Shown here: piece after piece, positions 21,173 through 31,264 of the stretch
Layout of the letters: each line of letters opens with the position of its first letter
Numbering within the stretch: the first letter of the stretch is position 1
NCBI GenBank assembly: GCA_018136815.1
Contig: CM030931.1
Location: 11,605,072 to 11,669,071 of the forward strand
DNA: 64,000 bases
Direction of reading: 5' to 3'
Source of the DNA: Isochrysis galbana
Taxonomy: Eukaryota; Haptophyta; Isochrysidales; Isochrysidaceae
Notes under the pieces: model-generated
Seen by the model: only the letters and a program-made list of their open reading frames with translations
Database searches by the model: none
What the model was told of the DNA's origin: nothing
Made by a program: the position numbers and the translations under genes

Positions 21173-22849
21173 ATGGCTCCCCTCGCCTTCGCCGCTCTGT
21201 TAGCGCTCGCCGCGCGCACGGAGCGGCTGCGCGGCGGCGCGCTCGACAGCCCGATGGCGCTCATCACGCCCTCTGGAGACTTCTCACCAGAGGCCGCCAC
21301 CGCCCTCGCCTCTCTCTCCGGCACTCGCTCAGTCGTCGCGACTGTCGGCGGCCGGCTGCGTGCACGCAGACTGCTCAACGCGCTCTTCTCCACGTCGTTT
21401 GAGACCAAGGAAGGCGCTGGCGCCTTTGTTGCCGCGCCCGCCAAGGCACCCAAGCTCCTCATCGTGCACACCGAGGCCGGCACTGCAACTGCGCTCCCTG
21501 AGGAGGCGGAGGAGGCGCCACCGGTGACCGACGTGTGCGCGCTTGGCAGCTTCGCTCTCAGCCTGGCTGATGCAGTGCTGGTTATTCCGCCCTGCGCCGA
21601 GCCCACCAAGCAGATGCTTATAAGCATGTACGAATCGGTCTTTGCGCAGCACCTCGCCACGACCGAGCTCGCGCCGGAAGGCGAGGCGGAGCGCTCATCG
21701 GCTGCTGGCCCTAAGGTAACCCGCACGCTGCTCGTGCATGTGGCCCAGACGGCCACCGACGCCGTCGCCGTGCGCGCCGCTGCCGAGGCAGCATGGGCCG
21801 CCGCTGCCAAGGCCACTTCGTCGAAGGGCGTCGCGTTCGCCTCGCGCTTCGATCTTGTCACGCTCACGCTGCCCTCGGCGGCCATCGATAAGGAGGGCTT
21901 TTCGGCCGGCGCGGCCGAGCTGCGCACGCGCCTGAGCTCGCTCGCGGCCGACGGCTTCGGCAAGCCTGTCGATGCGCGCGCTTTCGCCTCGGCCGCCGCC
22001 GCCGTATGGGCGCAGACACAGGAGGCCGCTGCCGGACGGCCGCCCGTTGAGGTGCTGCAGGAGCGCTTCGCAGCGACGCAGGCGTACGAGGCGGGGATGG
22101 AGAAGGCGCAGCTCGCGCTGAAGCGCGTGTCGTCCGCTGTCGCCGCCGGCCGTGTGGTCGATGGCTTCGGCCCTTCTGCCGCGCGGATAATCAACGAGAC
22201 ACTCATCTCCTTCGATGCTGCCGTGGCCGACGTTGGCGCCTCCTCTGCCGAGCTCGTTGCGCGCCGGCGCGAGCGTTTGCTCAAAGCGGTGCAGGGAGAC
22301 GTGAAGGAGCTCTTCAACAAGCAGCAGCGCTCTCTTGCCCGCTCCTGCTCCAAGCGCTTTGAGCGCCAGCTCCTCGGTGTGCAGGAGCGCGCTGGCACCG
22401 TCGCTGCCTACCAGCTCGAGCGGCTGCGGAAGAACGCCGAGCGCGCGTACGACGCACAGGTCGACTCGCTCATCGTGCCTGGCCTCGGCGGCCCGACGCG
22501 CCAGCAGCTCACGCAAGCCTTCTCGGCCCAGCTTACCACCTTCGCCACCAAGTTCGTCGACTCGCCTGCGATGCAGCTCAAGTCGCTGGGCGCGACGCGC
22601 AGGCGCGTCTCCAGGCCGTACAAGCCGCCGCGCGGTTTGCGTTGGGGCCTCGCGCTCACGAGCGCTGTGCGGCCAAAGTGGGGCGAGGGGACGGGCTCCC
22701 TCTCGACGTTTGGCGGTTACCAGACGCCTGACGGCCTCTGGTCCGCCCATTGCCAGCTCTCCAACGATGGCAACATTCCTGAGTCAACCGGCGAGAAGCC
22801 GCCCACCTTCCGAATGCAGCCGAAGCTCAACCTCGACCTGTCGATCTGA
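21173..22849 (+). CDS. RHD3/Sey1-like protein with degenerate GTPase domain
   Basis: 558 residues, single exon. The N-terminus is a hydrophobic leader followed by RGG (ALLALAARTERLRGGALD), suggesting an organelle or secretory route. RSVVATVGGRLRARRLLNAL aligns in position with the P-loop region of RHD3/Sey1/atlastin proteins, where a GKS/T is expected; here the Gly-Lys-Ser is absent. SFALSLADAVLVIP fits the segment after the switch II region, and TRTLLVHVAQTATD the next strand. The C-terminal half is helical (EELFNK-like region: QGDVKELFNKQQRSLARSC). No C-terminal membrane hairpin is visible, unlike ER RHD3. The last 90 residues are conserved-looking (STFGGYQTPDGLW). Best read as a non-canonical, perhaps plastid-directed, dynamin-superfamily member. 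The family call rests on motif order only. Confidence 0.45.
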   Translation: MAPLAFAALLALAARTERLRGGALDSPMALITPSGDFSPEAATALASLSGTRSVVATVGGRLRARRLLNALFSTSFETKEGAGAFVAAPAKAPKLLIVHTEAGTATALPEEAEEAPPVTDVCALGSFALSLADAVLVIPPCAEPTKQMLISMYESVFAQHLATTELAPEGEAERSSAAGPKVTRTLLVHVAQTATDAVAVRAAAEAAWAAAAKATSSKGVAFASRFDLVTLTLPSAAIDKEGFSAGAAELRTRLSSLAADGFGKPVDARAFASAAAAVWAQTQEAAAGRPPVEVLQERFAATQAYEAGMEKAQLALKRVSSAVAAGRVVDGFGPSAARIINETLISFDAAVADVGASSAELVARRRERLLKAVQGDVKELFNKQQRSLARSCSKRFERQLLGVQERAGTVAAYQLERLRKNAERAYDAQVDSLIVPGLGGPTRQQLTQAFSAQLTTFATKFVDSPAMQLKSLGATRRRVSRPYKPPRGLRWGLALTSAVRPKWGEGTGSLSTFGGYQTPDGLWSAHCQLSNDGNIPESTGEKPPTFRMQPKLNLDLSI

Positions 22850-22863
22850 GCGGCATGGCGCAC

Positions 22864-23417
22864 TTAGCGGCATACTTCCACCTTGGCAAGATGTCCCCGG
22901 CACGGAGCATGAACTGTCCTCCACCACCCTCGACTGCGACGCGCCGCAGGCACCCACAATGTGAGGCAGCGAGACGGAGAGAGTGTATTCACCGTCCGGA
23001 TCGCACTAGCCACCCGCGGGTGCTGGGCGCTTTCTGCTCGGCCCAGCTCACGCAAGAACGCTAACTTCATGCCGATGGCCCAACGCTCCGTAACCATATT
23101 GGTGTGGTCTTTGTCAATCACAGTTCGTCCGATATTCTCGAGTGGGAACGAGGACAAAGTGACCACGGTATTTAGGCAGTGGATGCTGCGCCAGCGCATG
23201 CGAGTCCTGCCGACTTGATGCTCGTGTCGGCGCAGATTCTCTGCTCTAGGCGTGCATTGAGCACTGGCTTGAGCGCACGGTCTAAGCAACGACCTCTTTC
23301 TTCTTCCCAATGCTCGTACGTGCGCCCTTGCGTTGTCGCCAAGGTTTCGCGTAGATTGTGTAGAAGTCCCTTCTTGGGCCAGGGGTTAAGGCCCCAAGCC
23401 TGTGCATGGTGATGCAA
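22864..23417 (-). CDS. Unidentified, possible multi-exon ORFs
   Basis: Two overlapping frames (23417-23172 and 23310-22864) look protein-like in parts, for example RTYEHWEEERGRCLDRALKP and FPLENIGRTVIDKDHTNM. They could be exons of one gene read leftward, but I cannot place the junctions or name a family. It may be spurious. Confidence 0.25.
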
Positions 23418-23639
23418 GCCATGAGCGACGCGCTAGTGGCGCTCGAAGTGTTTTAGTGCCGGATCCATTCGTGATGCGATTGTGGCTCTTGTGCTGATGT
23501 GCGCCCCCTAGCGCGGCGGCGACAGCGCGCGAGGGCAGCTAGCCGTCGCAGGAAAAAATATTAAAAGTTACGAAGACGCCGATGCTTGCCTTGACGGTGT
23601 GGGACGAGAGCTGGATGAGTCGGGTGCGGAAAAAAAACT

Positions 23640-23872
23640 TTATAAATTCTCGCCTCACACTCACACGTGGCACTGAGTTCCGCTTTCGTAGCCACGTCCA
23701 TTCCCCTTCCTCACCCTCGCTCCCCGCCTTGCGGCAACTCCCCTCGTGCTCTACTTAGGGGCTCCGGTCGTGTGGGGGGTCCGAGCTGAGCGGGGTGCAC
23801 CTGTCCTAAGCGGTATGTTCCCGCCTTCCTCCCGTCGCGCGTCGCGCTCCTATGCTCCTGAGTGGCCTGTTT
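23640..23872 (+). repeat. R5 repeat, copy 1
   Basis: From tataaattctcgcctcacac to the tail near tgctcctgagtggcc it parallels 41057-41290. Shared features include gtagccacg, cccttcc, ctcgtgctctacttaggggc versus ttgtgcactacctaggggcc, and agcggtatgttc versus agcggtacggttc. Diverged; no coding potential. Confidence 0.45.
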
Positions 23873-23889
23873 ATTCCATATGCGTTACA

Positions 23890-24420
23890 TAACTAAGTTT
23901 ATACTTAGTTCGCCCATGGGGGGGCACGAGCCCCCGCCCCCTCTCTCCACTCCTCCCCTGCCATGGGGGAGGAACCACCCATCCTCCTGGCATGCCTGAT
24001 GGCTTGCCAGGAGCCCACTGCCACGCTGACCCACTCTCTCCCTGACAGGCTCGCCTGATTCGCTCGTCCTGGCCCCTCGTGGCCAGCCCATCGCTCCAAC
24101 CCCCCCTCCCCCCTTGGTCGACAGGCAGATTAGGGGCCCCAGATGCTCAGGATCGCCGGCGAGGGAGAGGCAGGGGAGGCCAGGGCCCAGCCCCAGCCTC
24201 CTCTGCCCCCTGAGCTAGCCTCCAGGAGCCTCCAGGGGTCGCCAGGGGCAGCTGCATGCCTGTCGCAGGCGCGCCATCGCGCGTGCCTGCAGGAGAGGGG
24301 AGAGAGAGCGCGGAGAAGGGGGTTAGCGGAGCGAGAGCTCCGCCCACCGGAAAATAGGTAAGTCCCGCACTTGTTTACAGGATAAGTCGGGTCTGAGCGA
24401 AGAGCGAAGCAGCGCGCACG
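23890..24420 (+). mobile_element. R3 retroposon copy (5' two thirds)
   Basis: About 500 bases nearly identical to 34672-35190, from aactaagtttatacttagtt to tttacaggataagtcgg. The start is palindromic (aagtttatactt), followed by the box gggggggcacgagccccc. Near the end, aggtaagtcccgcac...tttacag resembles a very short intron. It carries no protein gene that I recognise. After 24400 it diverges from the 34.7-kb copy. Confidence 0.7.
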
Positions 24421-24424
24421 GTCA

Positions 24425-24560
24425 CCCCGGAACCAATATCTCCGTTAAAGAGGGAATTGGGGAAGGGGAAAGGAGTTGATGGTGGTTAAGGTTAGGTAGT
24501 TGGGAGGTGCGCGAGCATGCTGCCTTAAGCCGCACATGTAGCGGAGATTTTTAAGAAGAT
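24425..24560 (+). repeat. R4 repeat, copy 1
   Basis: ccggaaccaatatctccgtt through ttttaagaagatttttaacg matches 45378-45515 (ccggaaccagcttctccgct ...). Similarity is high over about 135 bases. Function unknown. Confidence 0.6.
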
Positions 24561-25014
24561 TTTTAACGATAGTTGAGGGATGCCGTTCTATCCAGACGCA
24601 GGTGAGAGCCGTCGTCATATGCGTGTAGCTCCTGGAGGAGGAGTATGTCTAAGTTTTTGTATTGCTTACAACATGATAATACAACTGGGGTTTAAATGTA
24701 GTGTAGCAACGGCCGCAGGGCACACGGCAATAAGCAAGAAGAAAACACAGCATGTTGGCCACTACGGTTCAAAGGCAAGTGGATATGGCGCACAAACAAA
24801 GTTTGTCAGTCCGCATCGGGTATGTAGTGATCGCAGCGGCAATTGAGCGCCCTGCGCGCCAAAATGATGGTTGGCCACACAAAGATGGATAGCATCAAAT
24901 GAAGTGCAAACCCGTCTCCCCACAGCCAGGCAGGACGCGCGTGAGGGGAGAATCAACAACTCGGGTGAGTCCGCAAAACGATGACTGAGACTATGAGCAT
25001 GGCAGCTGGCACGA
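24561..25014. other. Spacer downstream of the ankyrin gene
   Basis: No gene supported. Probably 3' region of the ankyrin-repeat gene. Confidence 0.35.
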
Positions 25015-27087
25015 TCACAGAAGAGTGCAGCATCCTCCTGATTGCGTTCTGGCGGAGAAAGGGCCGTCGTGTGTACCTTGGTCCACATCCGTGGCGACCG
25101 CCAATTGCGCATCTTTATCTATGCCCACTCCGTGCGATGGACGTGAGCCGGCTGAGCCGGCGGATCTATTCGAGGCCTTGCGTGCAATGTCCTCCGAGGC
25201 GAACCGCACCTCTTTTCCATCGCCCTCCTTCCCCAATGTGAATGACAGCGATGCCCGAACTGGCCGACGCTTCGGCGAGGCATTTGCCATCGCCCATCGA
25301 CGCGTCGCATCTGCAGCCTTAACGCTGATCGCCTTAGCGAAGTCGTCCTCGTCAAGTGATGCTTCACTATCGTCCGAGATGGAGGAGGGGCCGGGCGCCT
25401 TAAAATTTTCCTACATCAAGTCAAGGCGACATATCACCTCAGCGGGCGCATCAAGTATGACCTTTGGTGGGCTGGCGATGCGCCTCCGAAGCAGCGTGCT
25501 CATGAGATAAGCATAGACTTGTGCGATTAGGATGGATTACATGCAGTGTGCTAGCGCCGAGGCACGGAGGAGGGAGAGGTCACATGGGTCTCACCAGCAG
25601 GCTTGCGATGGAATCAAGATTGTTACTTTTAGCCATAAAGAGTGCAGTGCCGCTCCGCTGCCGCATATCGATGCGCTTCGGGAAGGATGACATCAGGTAT
25701 TCCACTAATTCACTCGATCTGAAAAGGGAGCGAGCATGGCATATGGGTCTTGTCTGCCGGCATTCGTCCGCTTGGTCGTGGGGATATACAGCAAAACTAA
25801 GCCCTTTTCTGGCCTCCATTTGTGCAGCAGTTGACAGAGACCTGACGCATTGTGCAACGTCGCGCACCCGCTCTCAATAGCAAGATGCCAAGCCGTCATC
25901 TGGTACTTGTCCTCTTGCAAGAGCTCAGGGCAAGGGAGGCCCTTTGGTGCTAACAACTGAACCACGCCCAAGTGGCCTCCGGCGCAGGCGATGTGCAACG
26001 GTGTCTGCTGATCTTCTTCAACCTAATGACGGGCGTTTGGGAGGGCAGAGACAGTGTTATGCGCAGAGCTCTCACGAGACATGCGCGCGAGCAACCCTGA
26101 GCAGCTTCCCCCCCCCCCCCCATCCCCCTCCTCCCCCAATGTAGAGCGCACCATTGCAGGCGATGCCCCGAGCGAGAGGAGCGTCCGGACCGCTCCCACT
26201 TGGCCTTCCTCTGCCGCGAGGTGAAGCAGGGTGTAGCTGTCCTCCACTTTTTCGTTGATTTTGTCCAAATTGTCTTTGAGCCATTCCACAAGCACATCTT
26301 CGTCACCCGTTTTTGCGGCATGGATCGCATCCTCGAGCTGAGGCGTGAACGGCGCCACCGCCCCCCGCCCGCCTAACCCTATCGAGAAGAAGCGCGAAAG
26401 GAAGGCCCCTCCGTGGCTTGAACCGGGCCTTGAACCGGCTCTCGAGCTGTGCCTTGAGGTGGGCCATGATTCTCGCCTAGAGTTTAGCTGAGGTGAGGAG
26501 CTCGGGTGGTTCCTTGGGCTCGGCAGACTCGACGAGCCCACCGGGGTCGGTCCCAACGGGGTGGTGCTAGGAGCAGCTGGATCGATTGCGCCCGCCTCGG
26601 CCTGCTCTCTCGAAAGAACGCTATCTGAAAAGCGTAGTTTCATCGGCGAGCGCGGCTGCGCGTCCGCGTCCTCCTCAATCTCCCTGATGATTGTACGACT
26701 GCCCATTCTCCACTGCTTCTCTGAAGGCGTCTCCTCTCTTGCAGGCGGCATGGGCGAGGGCATGATGTTGGCGAGAGGCAATAAGCTGGGACTAGTGAGC
26801 CCCAACGATCGCCCCATCCCACGCCCCGAAGTAGGCCTCGAACCCGAGCGAGACCAGCGCGAAGACTCCGAATGAGAGTCACGCTTCGACGCTTGAGCGC
26901 TCTCTGCTCTCCGCGAGGCAATGCGTGAGGCCTGGCGCGAGAGGAGGCGCGAGCCCTGGCGCGAGAGCATCAGTGCGTCAAGTTGAGCCATATTCACTAC
27001 CATTAGCCCGCCCTCACCCTGCCCACGCCCCGTAGAGCCAGGAGAAGGCGACCCGAAGCTGTCTACTATGACGGACGACGACGCCAT
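25015..27087 (-). CDS. Ankyrin-repeat protein, four exons
   Basis: Exons 27087-26152, 26022-25868, 25718-25595 and 25410-25015 join in consistent phases (0, 2, 0). Donors are gtgcgc, gtgcgc and gtgaga; acceptors are attag, ttcag and tgtag. The product is 536 residues. I start at the ATG at 27087 (MASSSVIVDSFGSPSPG); a GTG lies four codons earlier. Residues 1-230 are Ser/Arg-rich and probably disordered. Ankyrin-type helices follow: DSYTLLHLAAEEGQVGAVRT, then QTPLHIACAGGHLGVVQLL, then MTAWHLAIESG, then SGTALFMAKSNNLDSIASLL. The C-terminus is polar. Ankyrin repeats bind other proteins; the partner is unknown. Splice sites are read from sequence only. Confidence 0.75.
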
Positions 27088-27756
27088 CGCGAAACGCACG
27101 TCAACGGACTTACAAAACCAGAGTACGAGTAGGAAGTAAAAGGAGAGCGAAACTTGTCAGAGTGTTGGCGGCAAGGGCGGCAGCGCTAGGGGTAGGCATC
27201 TTAATCCATTGAAAATGCCCCATTTATCCATGAGAAATATCCAAGAAATATCCATCCGCCCCCCCCCCAAATATCCAAGCAAATATCCAATGTCCACGTC
27301 ACGCGCCGCTCATCGCAGTGATGACGCACTCACCGATGATCTCGTGCAGCACGCGCACGCCCACCTTCAGCATGGAGATGATGTCAGGCGACTCATCCGA
27401 CTCGTTGCCAATGCCGGTCGCCTCGCGCCTCGCTGCCCTCCTCGCGCTCGTTCACCTCGCGCTCTCCAGCCTCGCTGGCTGCCATCGGCGCGTCCTCGTT
27501 GGTGCCCGGTGCATCGTTGTTAGCGACTTCTCGGCGCGAACGGCGACCATACATGTGTGATGAGGGAGCCAGAGCCAGAGCCAGTGTGGCGGGTGTGAAT
27601 GAATGAAGCTCACGTGCATGCAGGAGCGCAGGATGGGACGCGTGCATGCAAGAGCTGTGGGGCGCGCGCATGCTGGAGCTGTGGGGCGGGCGCATGCTGG
27701 AGCTGTGGGGCGGCAGAGGCGCGATCGGCGCCCATCTCGCCTGGCATATCTTTCAG
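27088..27756. other. Upstream region of the ankyrin gene with AAATATCCA repeats
   Basis: At 27220-27300 several aaatatcca motifs occur. On the minus strand, PDIISMLKVGVRVLHEII ends at a possible gtgagtg donor near 27340 and may be an exon of an unidentified gene. Direct repeats of a gctggagctgtggggcg unit occur at 27650-27715. Confidence 0.3.
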
Positions 27757-27846
27757 CCCAACTAAGTTTATACTTGGTTCACCCATGGCGGGGCACGAGC
27801 CCCCCCCTCTCTCCACTCCTCCCCCGCCATGGGGGAGGAACCACCC
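27757..27846 (+). repeat. R3 fragment (first 90 bases)
   Basis: caactaagtttatacttggt through ggaggaaccaccc, matching the start of R3. It stops exactly where the copia-type LTR (tgtgaggagg) begins. Confidence 0.75.
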
Positions 27847-28392
27847 TGTGAGGAGGTGAGTGGAACTGTGGCTGTGGTGTGCGAGGGAATGTGGGGGCTG
27901 TGAGATGTAACATGAGTTGTACAGCCCGATGGGAGCATGCGGGACAGAACGGCACGAGCGGGGAAGGGACACGCAGGAGAGGCTGAGAGCGGGGGGTCAC
28001 CCTCGGTCGACATGGGGACACGCGGGACGCGAAGGGAGCACAGAAGCGGATGGAGCAAGGCACAAGGGCGCTCGAGCGGTGGCGCTGAGCGAGAGACGGC
28101 CGAAGAGAGAAGACGCGCGGGGGGGGGGAGAGCCACGCGCGGGAAAGAGAAAACACTCAAGACAAGGAACGGATGAAACGGGGCCAGAAACTCAAGGAAA
28201 CACTCGGGGGGGGGGAACGGGGAAAGAGGGAAAAGGAGGGGGACGCCCGCGGGGGAAGAGGGGGGATCCTATCGGGGACGGGCGAGGAAGGAAGGGATCG
28301 GGGCGTGACAATGGCGATGGAGTCGCGCAGGAAAACCTAAAAGGGCGGGAAATGAACAAGGGGAAGTGTACAACCCCCCCCTACCCGCAACA
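27847..28392 (-). mobile_element. Ty1/copia-type 3' LTR (putative)
   Basis: On the minus strand a G-run (28393-28400), a purine tract, is followed by TGTTGCGGGTAGG at 28392, the usual layout of a polypurine tract and LTR start just 3' of a pol gene. The other end would be at tgtgagg (27847), giving CA on the minus strand. About 546 bp. The start motif also occurs at 13743 and, with one change, near 39736. The 5' LTR is not present. Confidence 0.5.
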
Positions 28393-28466
28393 CCCCCCCC
28401 AATGCGGAAGCCAAGAACGGGCGAGCGCATTGCGAAAGGCGGGAAGGGGAATGGGCACGCGACGGT

Positions 28467-29097
28467 TCAGGCGGTGGTGGCGTGCGCCCAGGAGTTCGTC
28501 GCGTAGCGGACGTAAGCGTCGACCTTGCGCTTGGGCAGCCACTTCGTGAGGAAGTCGGCCGCCATGTGCTCGGAGGCGACGTGGCGGAGCGCTACTTCGC
28601 CGGCGGCGACGCGTTGGAGGAGGGAGTGATATCGGCGCATGAAATGGCGAGCGCGAGTGGGAGCGGATCGGAGGGAGCCGACGCGCATGTTGGCCAAGTT
28701 GTCGGTTCCGACGAGAGTGGGACCTTCGAGAGGGACGCCGAGGGCGCGGAGGATCTCGCGAGCGTAGGAGATGCACTCGGCGGCCTTGCAGGAAGCGATG
28801 GCCTCGGCTTCCACCGAGGAGTCGACGACGAGGGCCAGCTTCTTTGTCTGGTGGGCGATTGTCGAGGTAGTTGGCGTACTCGCGCGCCGGGAGGAGGAAG
28901 GAGTTGGGGAGTTGCGCGCGCTGAAGCATGGCTTCAGCGGCGCGGGTTATGATATCATGGTGACGCTCGGCACGACCGACGCCTTGATGGTGCTCGCGGG
29001 ATGTGAGTTGCACGAGGAGGCCGAGCTCGGACTCGACGCGCTGGCGGAAGTCGGTGTTGGCGAGCTCGGGGGCGCGATCGAAGCGGAGGCATCCTAA
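28467..29097 (-). pseudogene. Ty1/copia pol remnant: integrase joined to RNase H, RT deleted
   Basis: The upstream part reads APELANTDFRQRVESELGLL and GVGRAERHHDIITRAAEAML, the end of a copia integrase core including the conserved ER of the catalytic Glu motif. It reaches ANYLDNR near 28855 and then passes, in another frame, into copia RNase H: EAEAIASCKAAE, VGTDNLANMRV, MRRYHSLLQRVAAGEVALRHV, ADFLTKWLPKRK. The whole reverse transcriptase between them is missing. The 5' end is cut at about 29097. A stop follows RNase H, then the purine tract and LTR. Confidence 0.8.
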
Positions 29098-29149
29098 AGT
29101 TAAAAGACACACAAGCCATCGGATCCGTCTAGAGTATTGAGAAAATACT

Positions 29150-29340
29150 CTGGATCCGACACCCCCCGACTAAATGTCGAGCGTCCGCGCGAGTCAAACT
29201 TGCACAGCACACTCATAGGCGTCCCCGCCCTCTCTCTTTCTCTCGAAAGAGAAGAGAAGTTTCCCCACCTTTCTGTCGCATCCGCGATCGACCTTTTTGT
29301 TTTAGAAGTTGTTGCGTTTCTATGTTCCCTCCTTGCAGGT
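29150..29340 (+). repeat. R1-related fragment with palindromic start
   Basis: Contains gacacccc, gtcgagcgtcc and tctctctttctctcgaaaga boxes as in R1, then tgtcgcatccgcgatcgacc at 29274 and the segment shared with 5985-6042. It looks like a mosaic of R1 and a related family. Confidence 0.5.
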
Positions 29341-29674
29341 AGGCCCAGGCGGAAATATTCCGAAAAACTTGCCCAAATATTCAGCAAAAATGTCCCATTT
29401 ATATGCCGGCGAGCTGCCCAAATATCCCGAAAAAATCTCGTTGTAGAGTTTTTTTTTGCGCGCGCGCGTTTCCGCATGTATGTATATATCTTTCTTTACG
29501 CTCTCACGCCTCACGCCCTCTTTCTTGCACCTTCCCCATATCATCTCTCTTCTCTCCCTATAAGTAGAGAACATTTAGTAATCATTAGCAAATAGATATG
29601 CACACACTCTCATTCCATCATTCCATCAATCACATCACTGCTTTCCCGCTTCCTGCTTCCTCTTGGTGCGGTTG
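29341..29674. other. AT-richer spacer with AAATATTC/AAATATCC motifs
   Basis: 29345-29440 carries gcccaaatat repeats similar to 27220-27300 and 53340-53400. No gene seen. Confidence 0.35.
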
Positions 29675-29899
29675 TGTCGCATCCGCGATCGACTTCCGCA
29701 TTCTTCTTGATGAGCACCCGCGCGTCCGCGAATCGCGTCACGCAACTCTCGCCAGCCGCTCTCCTTTACGGTCGTGAGTTACGCCTACCTGCTCAACTAG
29801 CAGACCCGCCGGCCCCGCTTCCTACCACCCCCTTGCTTAGAGGGAGACGTCACCGGCGTCCCTCCTGTTCCATCCGTAACCTCCAATCCGTCAGGTTGT
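29675..29899 (+). pseudogene. Ty3/gypsy integrase C-terminal fragment
   Basis: Begins at the palindromic motif tgtcgcatccgcgatcgac. The frame includes ANRVTQLSPAALLYGRELRLP, the typical Ty3 integrase stretch where the host consensus resembles SPFxLxYGRxPRLP. It ends at a stop at about 29899, and an R1 fragment follows 10 bases later. Only the 3' end of pol survives. Confidence 0.6.
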
Positions 29900-29908
29900 A
29901 ACGCAACA

Positions 29909-30072
29909 AGGCCTCGCAAATAGGTTTAATTTGCTATCTTCCCTGCGGTTCTTTATCTGAATCTGGGGGCAATCAGGTTTAATTTGCAATCTCATCGCAT
30001 CTTCCCCTTAGGCACATCGCACTCCTTTCGTCTTATTTGGTAGGTTTCTTGGAATCCTGCGTAGCAAGATTG
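29909..30072 (+). repeat. R1 fragment (f)
   Basis: gcctcgcaaataggtttaat through ggaatcctgcgtagcaagat matches the middle of R1 copy e. It lies right after the Ty3 integrase tail, as expected if R1 is the LTR of a Ty3 element. Confidence 0.7.
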
Positions 30073-30172
30073 CCCATGAGTGGTTCCTGCCCCATGGCAG
30101 GGGAGGAGTGGAGAGAGGGGGGGGCTCGTGCCCCCCCATGGGCGAACCAAGTATAAACTTGGTTGAGAGCTG
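30073..30172 (-). repeat. R3 fragment, reverse orientation
   Basis: Reverse complement of the first 90 bases of R3, ending aaccaagtataaacttggtt, a 20-base near-perfect palindrome. It abuts the R1 fragment. Confidence 0.7.
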
Positions 30173-30191
30173 CACAATAATAATAATAATA

Positions 30192-31264
30192 TATCTGAGC
30201 GTTAGTACCACTGCTCCCACTAGCCCGGCACTATCACGGCACCCCCCTCAGCGCACCTGCCCGTACCCTAGATGAAAAACAAAAACAAAAAACTTCTTAA
30301 TAATCTCGCCGCGCGCGCGACCCTGCACAGCCTCCCTGCAGCCACGCCCGCTCCCGCTTTCCTGACCACCCTGCCGAATATTGACATGTGGCTCGTGGCA
30401 GGTTTAAGTTGTGTGGCTTTCTCATCGATTTTGTTTACCAGTTTAATCCAAAATGGTTTAAGGGCCTCTAAGGCTCCAAGTGCCAAGTGGGACGCCTAGT
30501 ATGGGCGTTAGGTATTGATTATTGTCTATCTAGTTATACTTTCGCCATGGCGGCTTGTGCAATCTGTGCGATCCAAGTCTTCTACCTTGGAATTTGTTTT
30601 TCGTTCGTCTTACCGCCCGTCACCGTCGCTCTTTCGTGGGCTTTTACCCATTGGAGCCCTTTTTTAGGCTCCCATAGTTCCATGTTATCAGCGCCGAGTC
30701 GTCCACGAATTGTCTAATTTTAAGATCATATCCATTTAGTTCGACTCCTTCTATGTCGGCATCGCCTTTTATGGCTCTCGGGAGCGCTTCCGTGGTGAGT
30801 CAGGAGCCAGGATGTAGACGTCAACCCCATCATCGTATAGAATACGACACCGACGTTCATCAACATCAAGTGCCTAGAGCAGACCTACCGGTATTGGTGG
30901 CTCACGCCCTTTTTGTCCCACAGCCTCGTCAGCCGCTTCCCCGTGTGCTCTCCTTCCCGGTGGACCTTTCTGTCCCCACGGCCCTCCCCCGATTCCTACA
31001 AACCATGTCACATCTCACCACCAATATGCACAACCGCAATCACAGCCGGGCATGGCCTACCCTTGATGTATTCACGCTCCGCATATGCACATACTAGCTA
31101 AATGCCAACGGATCGAACCATCACGAATCGCGTTGGGCTGCACGCATCCACAACCACCTCGGTCCTACCGTGTAACGTGTAGCCTTTCCTAATGTGAACC
31201 GCTAGCATATTACTCGGCGGGGACCTCGTAAGGCTGGGCCTTGCTAGAGCTATGCCGTTTCAAA
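30192..31264. other. Spacer, no gene recognised
   Basis: 30192-30243 repeats the segment at 1871-1923. The rest is less GC-rich than its neighbours. Plus-strand frames at 30272-30499, 30487-30717 and 30753-31097 have no family features that I recognise. Confidence 0.35.

Noticed and set aside
21046-22750. Large minus-strand ORFs opposite the RHD3-like gene (450 and 351 codons)
   Set aside because: Antisense shadows of a GC-rich coding region. No domain; the plus strand has leader, motif order and start.
27917-28549. 210-codon plus-strand ORF over the copia region
   Set aside because: G-rich antisense of the putative LTR and RNase H; the minus strand has the real domain content.
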